A stretch of 64,000 nucleotides of DNA from Himantopus leucocephalus (Eukaryota > Chordata > Aves > Charadriiformes > Recurvirostridae), in NCBI GenBank assembly GCA_003993805.1, contig RSEF01000005.1, positions 13,097,947-13,161,946 on the forward strand, given 5' to 3'. The first letter of the stretch is position 1. Each line of letters begins with the position of its first letter. Made by a program: the position numbers and the translations under genes. Positions 28,701 to 43,700 of the stretch are shown here, piece by piece. The notes beneath the pieces were generated by a model. It searched no databases. It saw only the letters and a list, made by a program, of their open reading frames with translations, and was not told where the DNA came from.

Positions 28701-31700
28701 TATATTTAGTGGCAAAACACAAATGAAACCAACACAAAGACACCTTCTCAAATTTCACATGGTCTCTTTAATCTTTTAGCAACCTCAGCTGAATTTTTAC
28801 ATTTCTGGACCACTACTGAAAGAAGGTTATTAAGAAATGCCCATTTTGAAAAAATAGATCACTCTTATGGAAACACATTTGACACTTTGACTGTCAAGAT
28901 TTTCAAAAGGGANNNNNNNNNNNNNNNNNNNNNNNNNNNNNNNNNNNNNNNNNNNNNNNNNNNNNNNNNNNNNNNNNNNNNNNNNNNNNNNNNNNNNNNN
29001 NNNNNNNNNNNNTTAAACTGAGAGAGGGTAGATTCAGACTAGATATAAGGAAGAATTCTTTTCTGATAGGGATAGTGAAACCCTGGACCAGGTTGCCCAG
29101 AGAGGTGGTAGATGCTCCACCCCTGGAAACATTCAAGGTCAGGTTGGACGGGGCTTTCAGCAACCTGATCTAGTTGAAGATGTCACTGCTTACTGCAGGG
29201 GAGTTGGACTAGATGACCTTTAAAGGTCCCTTCCAACCCAAACCATTCTATGATTAAGTTTCTTTTCACAGAAAGATCAAGAGCCCCCATGCATTTCTCT
29301 TTCTGGCTGCTTTCGTCAGGTGCTATGCAGGCTGCAGGAAGGCACACGGAGAGCTCCTGTAGACCAAACAGCTGTTCATGTCCTGGACTGCAACAAATCA
29401 ACACGGATGGAATCCACTAAAAAGTTAAAAATCTATGCTAATAATTTGGCTAAGCACATAATATTTTCAGAGGCCACTTTTAACTGTGAAAATTGTGTTT
29501 TATAATGGACAAAACACTGTGTTTATTAAAAAATTCTCAAATTGTAGGACCTTNGTTCATGTCCTGGACTGCAACAAATCAACGCGGATGGAATCCACTA
29601 AAAAGTTAAAAATCTATCCTAATAATTTGGCTAAGCACATAATATTTTCAGAGGCCACTTTTAACTGTGAAAATTGTGTTTTATAATGGACAAAACACTG
29701 TGTTTATTAAAAAATTCTCAAATTGTAGGACCTTTTAAATTGAAATTTGTCATAAAATTCAGCCAATGGCTTGGGATGTAGTTACATTTGGCAAAGCCAT
29801 GAAAAAAACAAGAACAAGGCTTAAAGTGAAATGTGTCCAACTAATTTTAAATTCATATATTAATGATTACAACAGTTTACATATTTGATCACTTAGACTA
29901 TATAGACCACATATTCTTTGTGATAAATATTATAGATATATATGACACTATACATATGTGTAGTATGTATTACTAATATTTTCCATTTATATATTTGGTT
30001 ATGTATTTAGCCATTAAAACATCAGATAAAATTCAAATACACATACTAATAGGTCCAGTTAGCTCATTAGTTGCACATATGCAATGCCCCATGGCATCAG
30101 TGAGAACTATGTAGAATCATAGAATAGTTCGGGTTGGAAGGGGCCTTTAAAGTTCATCTAGTCCAACCCCCGTGCAATAAGCAAACATGCAAACAATATA
30201 GATAAGAAGGTGTTAAATTTCACTCCACCATGATTTTTAGAAACACCATATAATTTATATATGGTGAGACATCCTACACACCATAGAAAGTGGTAGACTG
30301 CTTTGCTAAGCAAAAAGATTATATGGTTTTGGGTTGCTTTTTTTTTCCTTCAAAACCTGTTATTAATAAGTCTAGATTTGCTTTCAAATTGCCAACTACC
30401 AGGTGTACTAGATACAGAAGTAATTTAGTTTAGACAGATGCTTTGATGCTCAATATCATATTTTTAAATTACTTTTTTTAAAGGAAATATCAGGTAACAT
30501 TATTTGGGCAGATTATATCTACGGATGGATGGATGAATGGGTGCATTTGAAATCTCTTAGCTGTAATAATATGAAAACAATGACAGGTGCTAATTAATCT
30601 CCACATTTTCACAAGGAAGCAAGACCTTAGAAATACGGCATATTAAAAAACAAGGAAAAATTCAGCTCAAGAAGATTTAAAGGGAAAAAGCTGGATTAAA
30701 AGAACACCCTATTTTAACTTAAGAGATGTTGACTTCATATTGGTTCTAATGCTACAGCAGACAAACATTTTGAATCAGGTTTTTATCTGATTTCACTAAA
30801 CCCACATAATACCATTCATCTGGAATACCAGTAACACAAGTTCTTCCTACAAACTGAAGCAACTACATTAGAATTCTGAGTTTGCACTTTAATTGTATAG
30901 TCACTACTATAAAGACACTCAGTATTCTAAGCACAACTGTGGTAGCAAAAGACACCGAGTTTCCATCACTGCACAGAAGGTGATTTGAAAACCTGCAAGT
31001 ACAAAGATGATACACAAAGACCACTGGGTTAAAAAAAGTAATGGAAGTAGACTCCTATAAAATCTTACCTTTAGATCCAGATACTCCAAATCCTTTTTCA
31101 GCTGGATATAAGTGTCATCCGCCTTCAAGTAAGTACATAGAGGGGAAAAAAATGCAATGTATTTGAATGTTTGAAACAATTCCAAAATATGTGGATTGGT
31201 TATATATAAGAAAATGGGTGAAAGAGGACAAAAAATAACAGAGTAGGAAGTACATTAAGAAGCACATTTGTTCCACCAGCATATTGCCATTTACAGCTGA
31301 AAAATGGGCAAAATATTTCCCAAGAATATTACTACCTCATGCCCACCCTCCAAACGTATAGATTTGAGTTTTCCACCTCTAAAGAGACATGTAACTACCT
31401 GAAACAATAGATTGCCAAAAGTTATTTTTTCAAGACCAATTTCTACTGACTATTTCTTCACTGAAAATGTTATGGTGCCCTCCAGCATAATATGTCCCTT
31501 TGGGAGAAGAAGCGAAGACCTGTACCTAACTGAATGTCGGACGTAACTAGAAGCCATTATATAACAAATAATTAGAATACTTTTGATCACATTTCATACA
31601 CATTTTAAGACATGAATTCCTTTATTCAGGAAAAGTACAAAGTAAGTTTTGTGAATAAAATACTGAAAAAGATCTCACTGATATGATTAGAGAATCCATT

Positions 31701-34700
31701 TTGCCTTTTAAGTAGTAGCCATCAACTTGATCTTATTTTTCAGTGGCTCACCTGTAATCGCTATCAGCTTAATTTTACAGCTACATTCACCTAGCAATAT
31801 CTTCATTACAGTCGCTTCAAGAAAAGCACGCACAGAAGTCATAACAAAGTTTCTCCTGTTTTCAAAAGAGGCATTTGCAATACGCAACAAAATAAAGCTT
31901 AGCATTTGCAAATGTGCTTTGTAATCAGCCACAATGCCCCAAAATTCCTAAAATTTTTACTACTATTTTGACAGGATATTATATCCTGGGTACATTAAAC
32001 TTCAGAATAAAAGAAAAACACAGCTATACCTTTTTTCAAGTTTTGAGCCAATGAGAACGTGTAGTTAAAAAAGAGAAGAAAAATCATTTATACCATAAAA
32101 TCAATACATCACTCTTGGATTTCTTTAGAGGTGTTCACTTACAATTCTTGTCTGATCAGCTTGTAAGTCTGGCTGAGGACTTGACTAAAAAGTCTGCCCA
32201 TTTTTTTGAGAAATCCTTGTTACTATTGCCCATCTTAGTGCAATTGTTCTGTAGGTGAGGTAAGTCGGGAAATGAAACTCTTCCAAACTCAAAAAAAATT
32301 CCTTTAGTTTTGGGCCAATACAAAGCCTTCACCAATTCCAAGAAGAGTCACCACATTTTATTCCCAGACAGTTCCGTTTTTGAGGCTCTAATATGAACCA
32401 AAGAGCTCGATAAGTACATTTCTGTTTGATCTCACGTTTACAAGTTTCATACATCAGTGCAATCAGGAGCACTGTTGATGATCCAAGATGCCCATGAGCT
32501 TTGATGAACCAACGTTCACCTGCAGAACCGGCACAGTTACAAGCTCATATGAATGTACAAACTGGCTGATGCATTTCAATTTGCAGGTGACGCAGCATGT
32601 GGCACAGGGAGCCAATCCCATCATGAAAGCAGCACAAAGAAATGGTTTTGCTTTAGAATGAACTTATCTAATATTTTAACCCGCATTTCTGAAGATGCAG
32701 CATTTTCAGAAATAGTATAAAAAGGAAGTATACATAACACTTTGAAACACACGCAACTGCTGCTCTATAACTTAAAACACTCATCCTTTATAGCAAATAT
32801 AGTAGCAAAGAAAAAACCGCAAACGACCTGGGAATTGTCGAATACCAAAGAATGGGCAAGAAAGCACAGACTCAAGCATGGACTAATGAAGCATTTGCAG
32901 AGTCACAAAATGTCATACAGCACAGATGAGCCAAGCAGCAGCTGACCTGATAGGTGGAATTAGTTGGCAAGTGCTGCAGTAATTGTGCGATTGTGTAATT
33001 TCGTATACTAGCCAACTTAGCCTGATGTCTCCTTAATCGAATGAGAAGCAATGTTAGCTCTTCAGGCTGCAGGTATTTAGACACATTGTAAAGAGGAAAT
33101 TAGCAGTCTTCAGGGAGAGTAACTGTAATTATATTTTTCACCTCAGTGCCCAGACAGCAGTTACTTGACATGATTAAGCAATTATTTCATTAACTCTGCA
33201 TTTGGTCAAATAAACATAATAAAAGTTGAATCCTGTAATAACAGACAGCTCATCCCTATTCACGTTGCAGATAACAGCAGAATTCCTACAGGCTTTACAG
33301 GGAGCTGGTTAAAATTAAGTTCTCATTCAAGTTATTTATACTTCAAGTAATAAAAATGCAACTACTATGGAATGAGCAGGATTTTAAAACTTAACCACAA
33401 TACTGTGATGACACAAAAGGAAAAGTAACTGCTCTCTCAACTTACCGACTTGCCATGCAAACTGGGTGCGCTCACAGTATGTGTCATGTAGCCCATAGCA
33501 GGCATAGAGCGTCGATCAATGTGAGTTGAGCTCTGTAAGAAGCCACAGTCAGAATTGCAAGGATCATCTCAAGTGAAAGGTATGTGGTACTTGAGGGAAA
33601 ATTCAAAAGATATGCACCTCTCCCAGAAATTTTTTATTTGAATTCATGTCATGCTTAGATCAGGGTAACACTCACAGGCCAGCCAGATCCTTTGATGATT
33701 AAGCAAAACTTATGAATGAACAAATGCAAATTTAGCACCTGCGATGCTGGGCAGATCAGAGGATACTGGCAGCACAAGATGCTTCAACAGAACATGCACA
33801 GTGACTTCCAGCAAATTAAAAAAAATTATTCCTAAGTTTCCCCCTCACCTAATGTCTCCTAGAGAAAGGCTGGTTGGATTATGCCCTCCAACAGCAGGCT
33901 TGTACAGTAACAACTGTGAATGCCCTCTTTTAGCCAGGGAACACTAAGCTACTGACATGAGTGACACCTTGTGGCAATGGGTTCCATTAATACCTTTTTT
34001 TTTTTAAAAAAAAAAAAAATCATATTTGATTTGCCCCTTTCTGCTTGTAATATGAAAACCTACTGCACATCCATTCTTTCACCTTTCTCTTAATGCCAAA
34101 CTTTTATGGATTTCTTCAAGGCAGACTAAATGTTTCATGATTTATTTTTATTCCTGTCTCTGAATTTCACTGAATGCTGTTTTGTTCTGCCCTTTTTTTT
34201 TTTTTTAAGTGTAACTGGATGGAATTTAATAAAGCATTCCAGGGAGGGGGGAGTATCACAGATTTATACGCATAGATGTATGCATTTAAATGTAAAATGA
34301 TGCTGTGTGCTTACATATAAAAACATAAGCGTTTTTCTCTAGAAACTTTTACAGAAGTTTCACAGAAAAGTTTTACAGATGAGGAAAACTGTGTTTTCCT
34401 ATATTGGTAAAACCAACATGACATAAAAAGAGTTTTATTTTATGAGTAAAATTTATGCAGCTACATTGCTCAGGAAGGGAAAAGACCGCTGTACATTCCT
34501 TCGTAAGGGATGTAATGCACCTTCAACTTACACATGGAGAAATCAATGTCTGGTATAATATAATCAGGAGTTAAAAAAAATATTTCCAGTGCTGTACATC
34601 ACTAGACTATTTCATCCTCTGACAGAATATTATAAAACTATAAATGCTGAAAGACATCTGACAGCTACACTGCATATACACTAGGAAAAAAATCTAAAGT

Positions 34701-37700
34701 GCGCACGAAGCTGGCATGCAACCTAAAGTCATGGTCCTGAACCCACACTGAGTATCTGAATTTACAAGTCTCTTTGTTTGCAAATACTTTCCCCATCAGA
34801 GCCCATGGCTGAGGTCAAAGTATTAAGTGAATTCAGAGGCTTTCATTTCCACTTATTCCAGTGTAAGAACTACCAAGACAAGCACATTCTACATTGAATC
34901 AGTCGTGAATTTCCCTAATTTCCTTAGGCAAGGGGAGCCAGGTGGAGAACCAAATAAGAAAACTTCTGTCACCTCTGGATAAGAGGGTACAACAGAGCCT
35001 ACAAAAAGAACACACTGAAATTCTGCAAAAGGTTAAAGTTTCAGATCAACACTATTTGATTTTGGTTAGCCCAACCATCATGACTCTCCAAAGGGCTTAA
35101 AACTATCAAATGCATGAAAAATTATTATGTTTTTAGCCATAATGAAAAACATAATCAGTTGTAAGACTAACCGCAATAGCAAAACATGTAGAGAAAGCAG
35201 AAACAGCAAACACTGAAGACTACAAGCATAAGTAAACAATCAAGGAAAAGTCCATCCTGCTGAGTTTTATATTCTTGCCTACCTACTCTATACAATAAAA
35301 TACTACAATTTGTATATTTTATACATATAAACATATGCCTTCCAGTTTTTGAATAAAAATATTCCAAACGAATGTGATGTGCCACCAATTTTCCTTTCCT
35401 GACCAACAAAAAATAATAAATCTGAAATGATCAGAAAGATAAAGACTTTTAGGAGAAAATTATTCATCGTATTAACTTTTACAACTTGCACAATCCTTCA
35501 TACACAAGGAAGGATGCAGTGAAAATGGCTAAATTAAATTATCAATTTATGACACCACATGTAGAATAGTTTGAAATCAGTAATACTGCATACAAACCTT
35601 TACAGCATGATTTCGTATCTTCCTGGGTGATCCAGCAAAAGGAACTTCTACAGTCTGTCTCTCATCAGATGGTTTAACTGTAAGCCTTTCTGCAGGAGTA
35701 TGTGGTCTCCTTGGGGGAAAGTTTTTTGGAGGTCCAGGTGGAGGAATATCAGATGGAGAGGGTGGAACAGATATTGATCGTGGAACATCTAATGAACTTT
35801 TTGACTTACCACGATCAATAAAGTCTGAAGAACCTACATAAAGTGGGGCAGTGGGGCTGCCATGTTTAAATTGCTGTCTCTGCTGCCACTCATATAGCTG
35901 CCAAACAGTTCCATCCTTATTTGCTTTCCTTTCCTCCTGGGACATCTTCAAATGGCTAACACGGTCTTGTGCATATTTGTAGTCACTCGGCAAATTGCGG
36001 TTTGGTGGTGGTGGTGAGCTCCCTGAAGGCTGCCTGGTATTCTTTGGCAAAGTGTGATAGTTTTCAGGAAAAGGTGGATTGGGACCCTGACGTGTAAGAG
36101 TCTGATCAGAAGTGAGGCTGTAAAGGAGGGGGGAAAAAAAGGGTAAATTTTAGCATACATTGATAACTGGGAGTGACGGATAAAAAAAAAAATCTCTAAT
36201 GACATTAGCATAGCAGCTACAAGACACAACATACAAGAGTCAGTTTAAAAGAATTTATGGAAATATTAACAAAGTAATATTAATGAAATCTACCCTGCAC
36301 AAAAACATTACACTCCATTCAAGCAAAGACTCAAATAGTATAAATGCAGGCTTTTAATTTAGTGTCTAATCTAGGATGACATACCAGAAATAAACTTAAG
36401 GGACAGCAAAATTATGTACTTAGACCAAAAAGAATGTAAAGAACACAAAGAAAGGAATTATTGTTATATTTAAAAAGCAAATCCGTAAATCAAAATACTT
36501 TTCACCAAAAGCCTGCTCACCACCAGGTGGTGCAGTTTACGAACAACAAATGCATGCTCATTATAAAAAATTGCCTTTAAGTGTAAGAAGAAATCTCACA
36601 AATCACAGAATGAGTATCTCAGATAATTTTTGTTCACATGAATGAAGCAAAAAAAAAAAANACTGCTCAAAGTCCCCAGGTCTGTATGATTTACTTTCAT
36701 CTAACCTAATGCTACTGGTTCCATTGTTTTAAGCAATGCGAGGCTTTTTACAACAAAACTCATTGACAAACTAGAAGATAAAAAGAGGCATTACATCCTG
36801 GCTTTAGTACTACATCCATAATATACTTACACTGTAGAAATGAAATCTTTTAGTAGATAGACAGAATTGGCAAAAGCTTTGACAAAGTGTAGTTAGCTCC
36901 CCCTCCTACACTGAAGTCAACATCTTTCCGTATCCTCATGCATAAGAACCTGCCTGTCTAATTTCTGATTCTCCAGTTAAACACCTAGGGGTTTTGTGCT
37001 TGCAGTCATTTGCCCATTGTTTCAGGATCTCCAAACAGTAAAACATTCTGCTAGACTTGCTACAGAGCAAAAATACAAATAAATAAATAAAAACAACCAA
37101 AAACCCCACAAATTAAGAAACTCGGAGCACATTCATCACTCCACTTGGTAGTCTTCACTCTCTGCATGAGAGTCAGACCTGATGCTGTGGGATCTGCAGG
37201 AATTCCACATGAAAGAAAGGGCAGGATGGAAAGGAACATCTTTGTTCAGCATCCAAGAATAACAGAAGCAGGGGGAAAAGAATTGCTACCAGTAACTGCT
37301 GTTCAGTAGTTGCCTCCATCTATTTCTACTTGCAGGATTTGGCACTGTTGGACTGTCATGAAATACAGAAGCTCTTGAGAGGATACATAATTCTTCATGC
37401 CAGAAAGCAGAATAACTACCCTGCGCTGCATAGAAGATTACAAATTTGTAAAAGCTCTGCTCTCTCATAACACAGAACCTTGATGTTACCTCAAATTTCA
37501 CAATGAAGGTTAAAGCAGGAAGGTAGTACGAACAAAGGCAACTCAAAGATCAGCATTTAGTGGTCAAGTAACCTCTTTTATTTGTCTAGCTCATTACATC
37601 TTGTGTAATCTGTATGTTCTGTACTGTACTGCCAATTCTTTCCACATGGAAAATCAAAGCAGTTGGTAGAAACGTGTTTTCTCTAGATAGGAATGAGAAC

Positions 37701-40700
37701 TGAGAAAGTTTGGAGCAGGTAATGCTTTGAAAGGACATCTGAGACAGGCATGAAGCTAGGGCAGATCCTTTTGGTGATTTCCCTGTGCAAAAAAGGTGAA
37801 GGGGCCTTGACCACTCTTATACTCCAACCTAGTGGAGCCCACATGAAGGCATCGGCAAACTATTGAATGTTGCAAACCATCTGTGTGTGGTTATTTTCCA
37901 ACTGGACATGAATGCATAAAGTATCAAGATAAACAGGAATTTCTGGTAGCCAATGAAGTCATCAGGGCTAGCAGCTTTAGGAGCAAAAGCAGTCTGAAAA
38001 CAAAGCCCCCATGAGGTTGGGGCGGGGGGCGGGGGGGGGGTGGTGGTGGGGTGGTGGAAATCACGCCTTTCTTCCAGAAAAGGATGCATTTGTCTGAGAG
38101 GAACTAAAAACACTTTGGATGAAAGCAGCACTTCGAGTAGCTGGGAAATAACGGCTTCATGAAACACTTCAGCCTGCTAGAAAAAAGAGCAAAGGTGCAT
38201 ATGCATTACATTGGACTGGGAATGTCATATTCCAAGCTGAACTTCAGAGACAACTGCCTACATCCAGGCAGGTTGCCATTTCTCAGTATATGAAGTATGG
38301 AGAAACCTCCAGCTAAGATGACAGGAGGCTTTAAGCAGGTGGCATTTCTACCACACAAGATTTCATGGTTTCAGACCCTTAAAAATCATTTGCATTATAT
38401 AAAAATAGGCACCTAAGATGACACACCAATTTCTGTAACAGGAAAGGAATAATGTCCTGAATGACTCAAATTAGTCCACAATGGACTGTGGACAATTGCT
38501 TTCTCAGGGATCATGAGTAAAAATGAGCAAAAGCAGCTGCTCTTGAGAACCTCTCTCTTGAATGATGAGGTAGAAAGAATATAAAAAGGAAAGCAGACAT
38601 TGGAGAGTGGAAAAAGTGGCCTGATGCCATATTATATGATTATTGGCCATGAAAATCATTCAGAGTCTGCAATGGGAAGCAACTGCACAGAAAATACTGT
38701 AAAAAAGAGAAGATAAATGCTCAAAAGAAAACAAATACAATTATTGGAAACACTATTCCTATTCATGGGAATGCAGAGAAGCTAACAAAGACAAGTAATG
38801 TTTCTTCCTTAAGCAGATCAGGAAGGAATGGAAAGTTCTGCATCACAAGAAATGTTTAACACTGTGTTTGAAGGAAGAAAATTCCTCAATACGACTGCAT
38901 TTAGTTGGAAAAGACTAAGCTTACATTTATCAGATTTATTTTTTTTTAAATGCAAATAAACTGTTAGAAATAGCAGATTCTTTACAACTATGCACTCACT
39001 ATGTCTATCCAAGCACTGGAATCGGATCTAAGACTAATAATTTCTGGACAGCTGCTGTTTGATGGTCCTGACCTTCAATTACTTAAAACCAAAATCTCCT
39101 GAAAGTCTCCTTTCAAAGCTCCTTCCAATTCTCTAGTTCTCTCTCAAAGGGTGGCATGAACCTTACTAAAACAGGTATTCCCCTTTGCTGAGAAGAGAGG
39201 GGGGTTAGATGACTACATCGGACGTAACTGTAGTGCAGCTAGCAGTTCGTTGTTTGAGAGAGATGAATCTCCAAAGAAACAGCTAACATTCATTAGTTCG
39301 CAAACAGTTTTGAGTGCTTTATAAAAAGGGAAAGTAAAATATCCGTTTGAAAGATCTAAATATCCATATAAAAGGTGAAATCCCTGCAAAAAATTAAACA
39401 GACAACTGCTGTATTTGCATGAAGACTCAGAAGCTGAAAGAGTTCTTTCTTGTCATAATCAACTTGCTGGCAAGCATTGCATCTTCATACACCCGAGCCA
39501 GGAAACAAATAAAACTGTACTCATCCCATGTTCAAAAATTATACAGGCTTCTAAATCCTCAGAGGTTCTTTATTTGTAACACTTCAGGTGGAATAACAGT
39601 AAACATGGAGCATTAAGAAATTAAATGGTCCACCCATACTTACTAAAATCAAAATGAAATACCAATCAAACTATCATCTCCATCTGAAATTTCCACACCC
39701 TGAAATCAAGACGACATTCGACAACTAACACGCCACTTTTATCCATCAGTTAAGTGCACTGCAACAACCTCAGCAGGTTGAGAGAAGGTGCCATTTAAAA
39801 AAAACAATCCATTAATCTTTGGGAAGGTAACGCACAATTTATTCTGAATGCAGAGAATGTAACGGCATTTGTCAGAGAAAGACAAAGAAAACAAGGTCAG
39901 GTGAGCTAAAATAGAACATACAGAAAGTTCTTAAGGTAAGAAGAAAATTACTCTATATATATAGTTAGATTTTGGTTACATCACTGCAGTTAACTCTTGT
40001 GAAGATTCACTGAATACTTAACAGCTCCAGCTAAGGTAGCTGGTTTTATCTAGAACAAATGCTGGCACTTGCAACAGCACTATCTTAGCACTAGACCTGT
40101 GACACACCTGAAGCTGATTTACTGGAAAGAGTAATCAGGGAGAGAACATTACTTATGTAGCTATAAGTCAAGCTATATACTTTTGATGTGAAAAACATCA
40201 ACAGAAGTTTTCTTAAGCACTGGCTAATTAGTTCAATAGTTTTCTGTATTATTTTAGACTAATACATCTGTATGTGTAAGAAGAACTAACACACCAAGTA
40301 CTTTTTTTCTTTAAAGTCATATTCTCTCAGGAAGCACTGGTTGATATCCAAGCAAAAAAGATGCAAGTAAACTGACTCTAGCAGTCTATAAGAACATTAA
40401 ATAAAATCCAAAAGTAGGAAAGCTTCTTTAAGGGTAATGCCAAAGATAAGAGATTAGAAGAATGGACCTCCAAACAGAATTAGCAAGCCTTACATTTCTT
40501 ACTGGATCCAAAATGACAAATGTTAGCTTCAATAAGCTTAAAAAAAAAATGCCCAAAATGTTTCCCCCCTCTTAAGAACCACATGCTAATGTCTCCTATT
40601 ATTCTATATTATAATTAGATTTTAGCAAATTTTAAGGTACTAATTCAGTAGGGTTCCCGCATTTGAAAAATCCTCACATGCAGCATAGAGGCCAACTGCC

Positions 40701-43700
40701 TTTCCTGCCACTTGACCCAAGGTGACATTCAGAACAGATGCATATATACATCACTTCATTTTTTTTCAACTGGTACCTAATCTGACTGCACACTTTGAAA
40801 GTAAAGCAGTTACAAGATTTTCAAATTACAAAAGCGTTCCAGCATGCATTCTACTTCTTGGTACAACTTTTGTAATTTTCAGGGACTGAAAAGGGAAAAG
40901 AGAATCCTGGAGACCATGGGAACATCCTAGGACCTTTTCATTAAATAAGTGTATATACGGAGACCTTAAAATATTTGACGCACACACGGTGACTTTGAGT
41001 GCAGTGATCTGATATAGAGGAGTGAATGGAAGTTTGGAACAGGAACAGAAGGGAGGAAAAAAGTCAGCATTCTTTGCTTTTAAGTGGAAAACACATGACT
41101 ATAATTTATATTGCGTAGTTGTTTATGAATAAGAGGTAACTGAGGCCTGCACTTCACCTTCCAGCTTTTCAGTTGTAGCAAATCTTAAGAAGTTTTAAGC
41201 ATCCACAGTCATTAAAAACAATAAAAAACCCCTGCACTCTAATCTCACTTTTTCTATTTGCAATATAACGACAACATTAAAGAGATTTGATTAGCCAATC
41301 CCATATTGACTTTCCCATGAGATAAACACCTGAAAAATACCATTCTGCACTGGAGGAGAAAGTAAGTTTTGGTGCATATTGTCTCTGTAAAATATTACTC
41401 CGATTTGCACCAAACATATTACTATTTTCCTCTAATTTAAGAAAATGCCATTTAGCAGTCTATTTAAAGATGGGCCTATTACTAACCTTTTTGTATCTCC
41501 TTTTTGGACTTTTACCCAGTGCTCCACTTGAGCCATATTACTTTTTCTTTGAATCTGTTTATCTGGATTTGTTCTAGGAACAAACCCTCTTTTATATGAG
41601 CTGGTACCATTCTGCTCCACTAGGCCAGCACTCATACTTAATGAACTAGGAAGCGTTCCATTCTTCTCAGCTGGCTGAGGCTGAGCTACTTGGGACCGCG
41701 ATGCATTCGTTAAGTCTGGAAATAATGAATCAGCTTCTGTTAACGCATGCTTAGCCTTTCCCTTCTTAGTTTCCAGAGTTTCTTTTCTGTGGATATAACG
41801 CTCCTCATCTTCTTTTTCTCTTCTTGTCTCTTCACGCTTATCATATCCAAGCATTTCAGCTGATTTTTGATAACTTTCTTTTGTATCTGTAATCTCTGCC
41901 TTCACGCACTCTTTACAGGCATCCACATGATTGACTTGGGGAACAGCTTGCTGATCCACTTTTTCAGTTTCTCTGAAAAGAAAATACACGTCAGTAATGA
42001 TGAACGCTGCTTAATTGTGAAAATTTGATGTGGTCTTGTTACTATTTTAGACAGGATACCCACAAAAGCACCTTCTCCAGGCTGTGATAAATTTGACAGA
42101 AGTGTGTTAAGATAGATATGTGCAGCAAAATTCAGTTGTTATCCCAGTTAGACAAAAGTTACCTTTACAGTGCTATCAAGGAAGCAGAAATCATTTATAC
42201 ACATTTGTAAAAATGACTGAAAGTACTAGTAACTAATATGGTATGGAAAAACTTGCACAATATTACGTACAAACAACTGTAAAAAAGAAAAAGAAAGTCT
42301 TCATATCCTCGGAAACAGTGAAAGCCAAAAAACGAAACCCAAACTGCCAACTGCTCATTTCAAAGTCAAAAAAGTCTTTCATATCTTTGTAGATGCCTTA
42401 GGGCCTAGTGATTTCTGGCCAAGAGGACAGAACAATATCTACATTTGAGTCAGTACTATCCTTGTTCAGGGAATTTCTAACCTGGGGGCTACTCCTGCAA
42501 AGAATAAAATTTAAAAAAAGAAATCTCCATTTCTCCTAAAACACGCTGCAATGCACAATAGTTACTTATTTACCTTATTGTTTAAATATTTCAAAAATTC
42601 CATACCAGAAATCTTGATATTAAACTTACAACACACTATAAAATGTCTAAGGATCCTAGAAGTTTTATATTGCTTTTGACACATAACATACTTCATTTGC
42701 AATTTTCTTCATCTCCTTGTATAAGCTTCTTGACAACTCTTTTTCTCTTACAATTCAATGGAGTATCATTGATCTCAGAGTAGCACCTCATCTTCTCTGA
42801 AACTAAGTTCAGCTTCTTTAAAGCTTTATGGAAGGCGAATTCTGAGTAAGTGCCACAAAGAAATTGTTTTCACTTCAGTCTATTTAGTGTCTCAAAATGC
42901 ATAGTCTACTAGGAGGAAGGACACTGGAGCAATACTTCTAACATGCCAGACTTCCCCAATTTTTCTTTCAATTATTCCTATCCTTATAAAGAACAAAAAG
43001 GTAACAGGTTATATGTTATTTGAAATTTAACTTAAATCCAGAAAATCTTAACACAAAATCATATAGGATGCAAAGTTTTGGAAGAGATCTTGATCCTTTG
43101 CTTACATTTGATTTGCAAAAGCAAGCAGTAGTGAGAAACTGCACCATGACATTTTAATCCTCACAGTGCCAAGGGTGAAAAGCAGGGTTGTCTCACAGTA
43201 CAGAGTCTTCTTTCACAAGGAGTTGTAGAGAAAGAATCACACTCCCAAAGTCAAAACATCAAGAAAGCTACAGCAATTTTAAGAAAAGGGAAAAACTGGA
43301 AGCGCGTGAAGGCACACCTGAATTCATCTGCCTCTAGCACTAATTAAGAACAACGGGATAAAGGACATCCTCCTTTTGTCACAGCGCTTTTTTTTCTACA
43401 CTGAGAAAAACATAAAAAGCTCTTATAAATACTAAAGGCCACCAAAGTAAGTAAAAAATAAGCAGTTAATACTTGCATAAATTAGTTAATACCCATAACT
43501 CTATGCACTTATGACTCACCCTTCTTTAACATTCTTTTCCCTCTTAACAGCATCTTAATCCTAGTTCTAAACACTCATTTGAAACACTTGTTACTCTTTT
43601 GTCTTTTCCCTTTTTCTTATGTCTCCTCAGGGCTGCCAACTGCCTGCTGCAGATGTATGAACTTGCTCACAAAAACTCTAACTTTTTAACTGAAAATCCC

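Larger units (their letters stand above)
24710..31068 (-). other. PLEKHA7 intron, 6.4 kb, with most window oddities
   Basis: This long intron holds the palindrome cluster at 26909-26982, a G/A-rich tract near 26572-26617, a single n at 27456, the 100-N gap, two CR1 fragments and the 180-base duplication. No exon was found, consistent with the uninterrupted phase-0 join on either side. Confidence 0.8.

Noticed and set aside
37829..38167. Minus-strand frame of 112 codons with a proline run
   Set aside because: The proline run is only the complement of the G-rich tract, and the rest matches nothing known to me.
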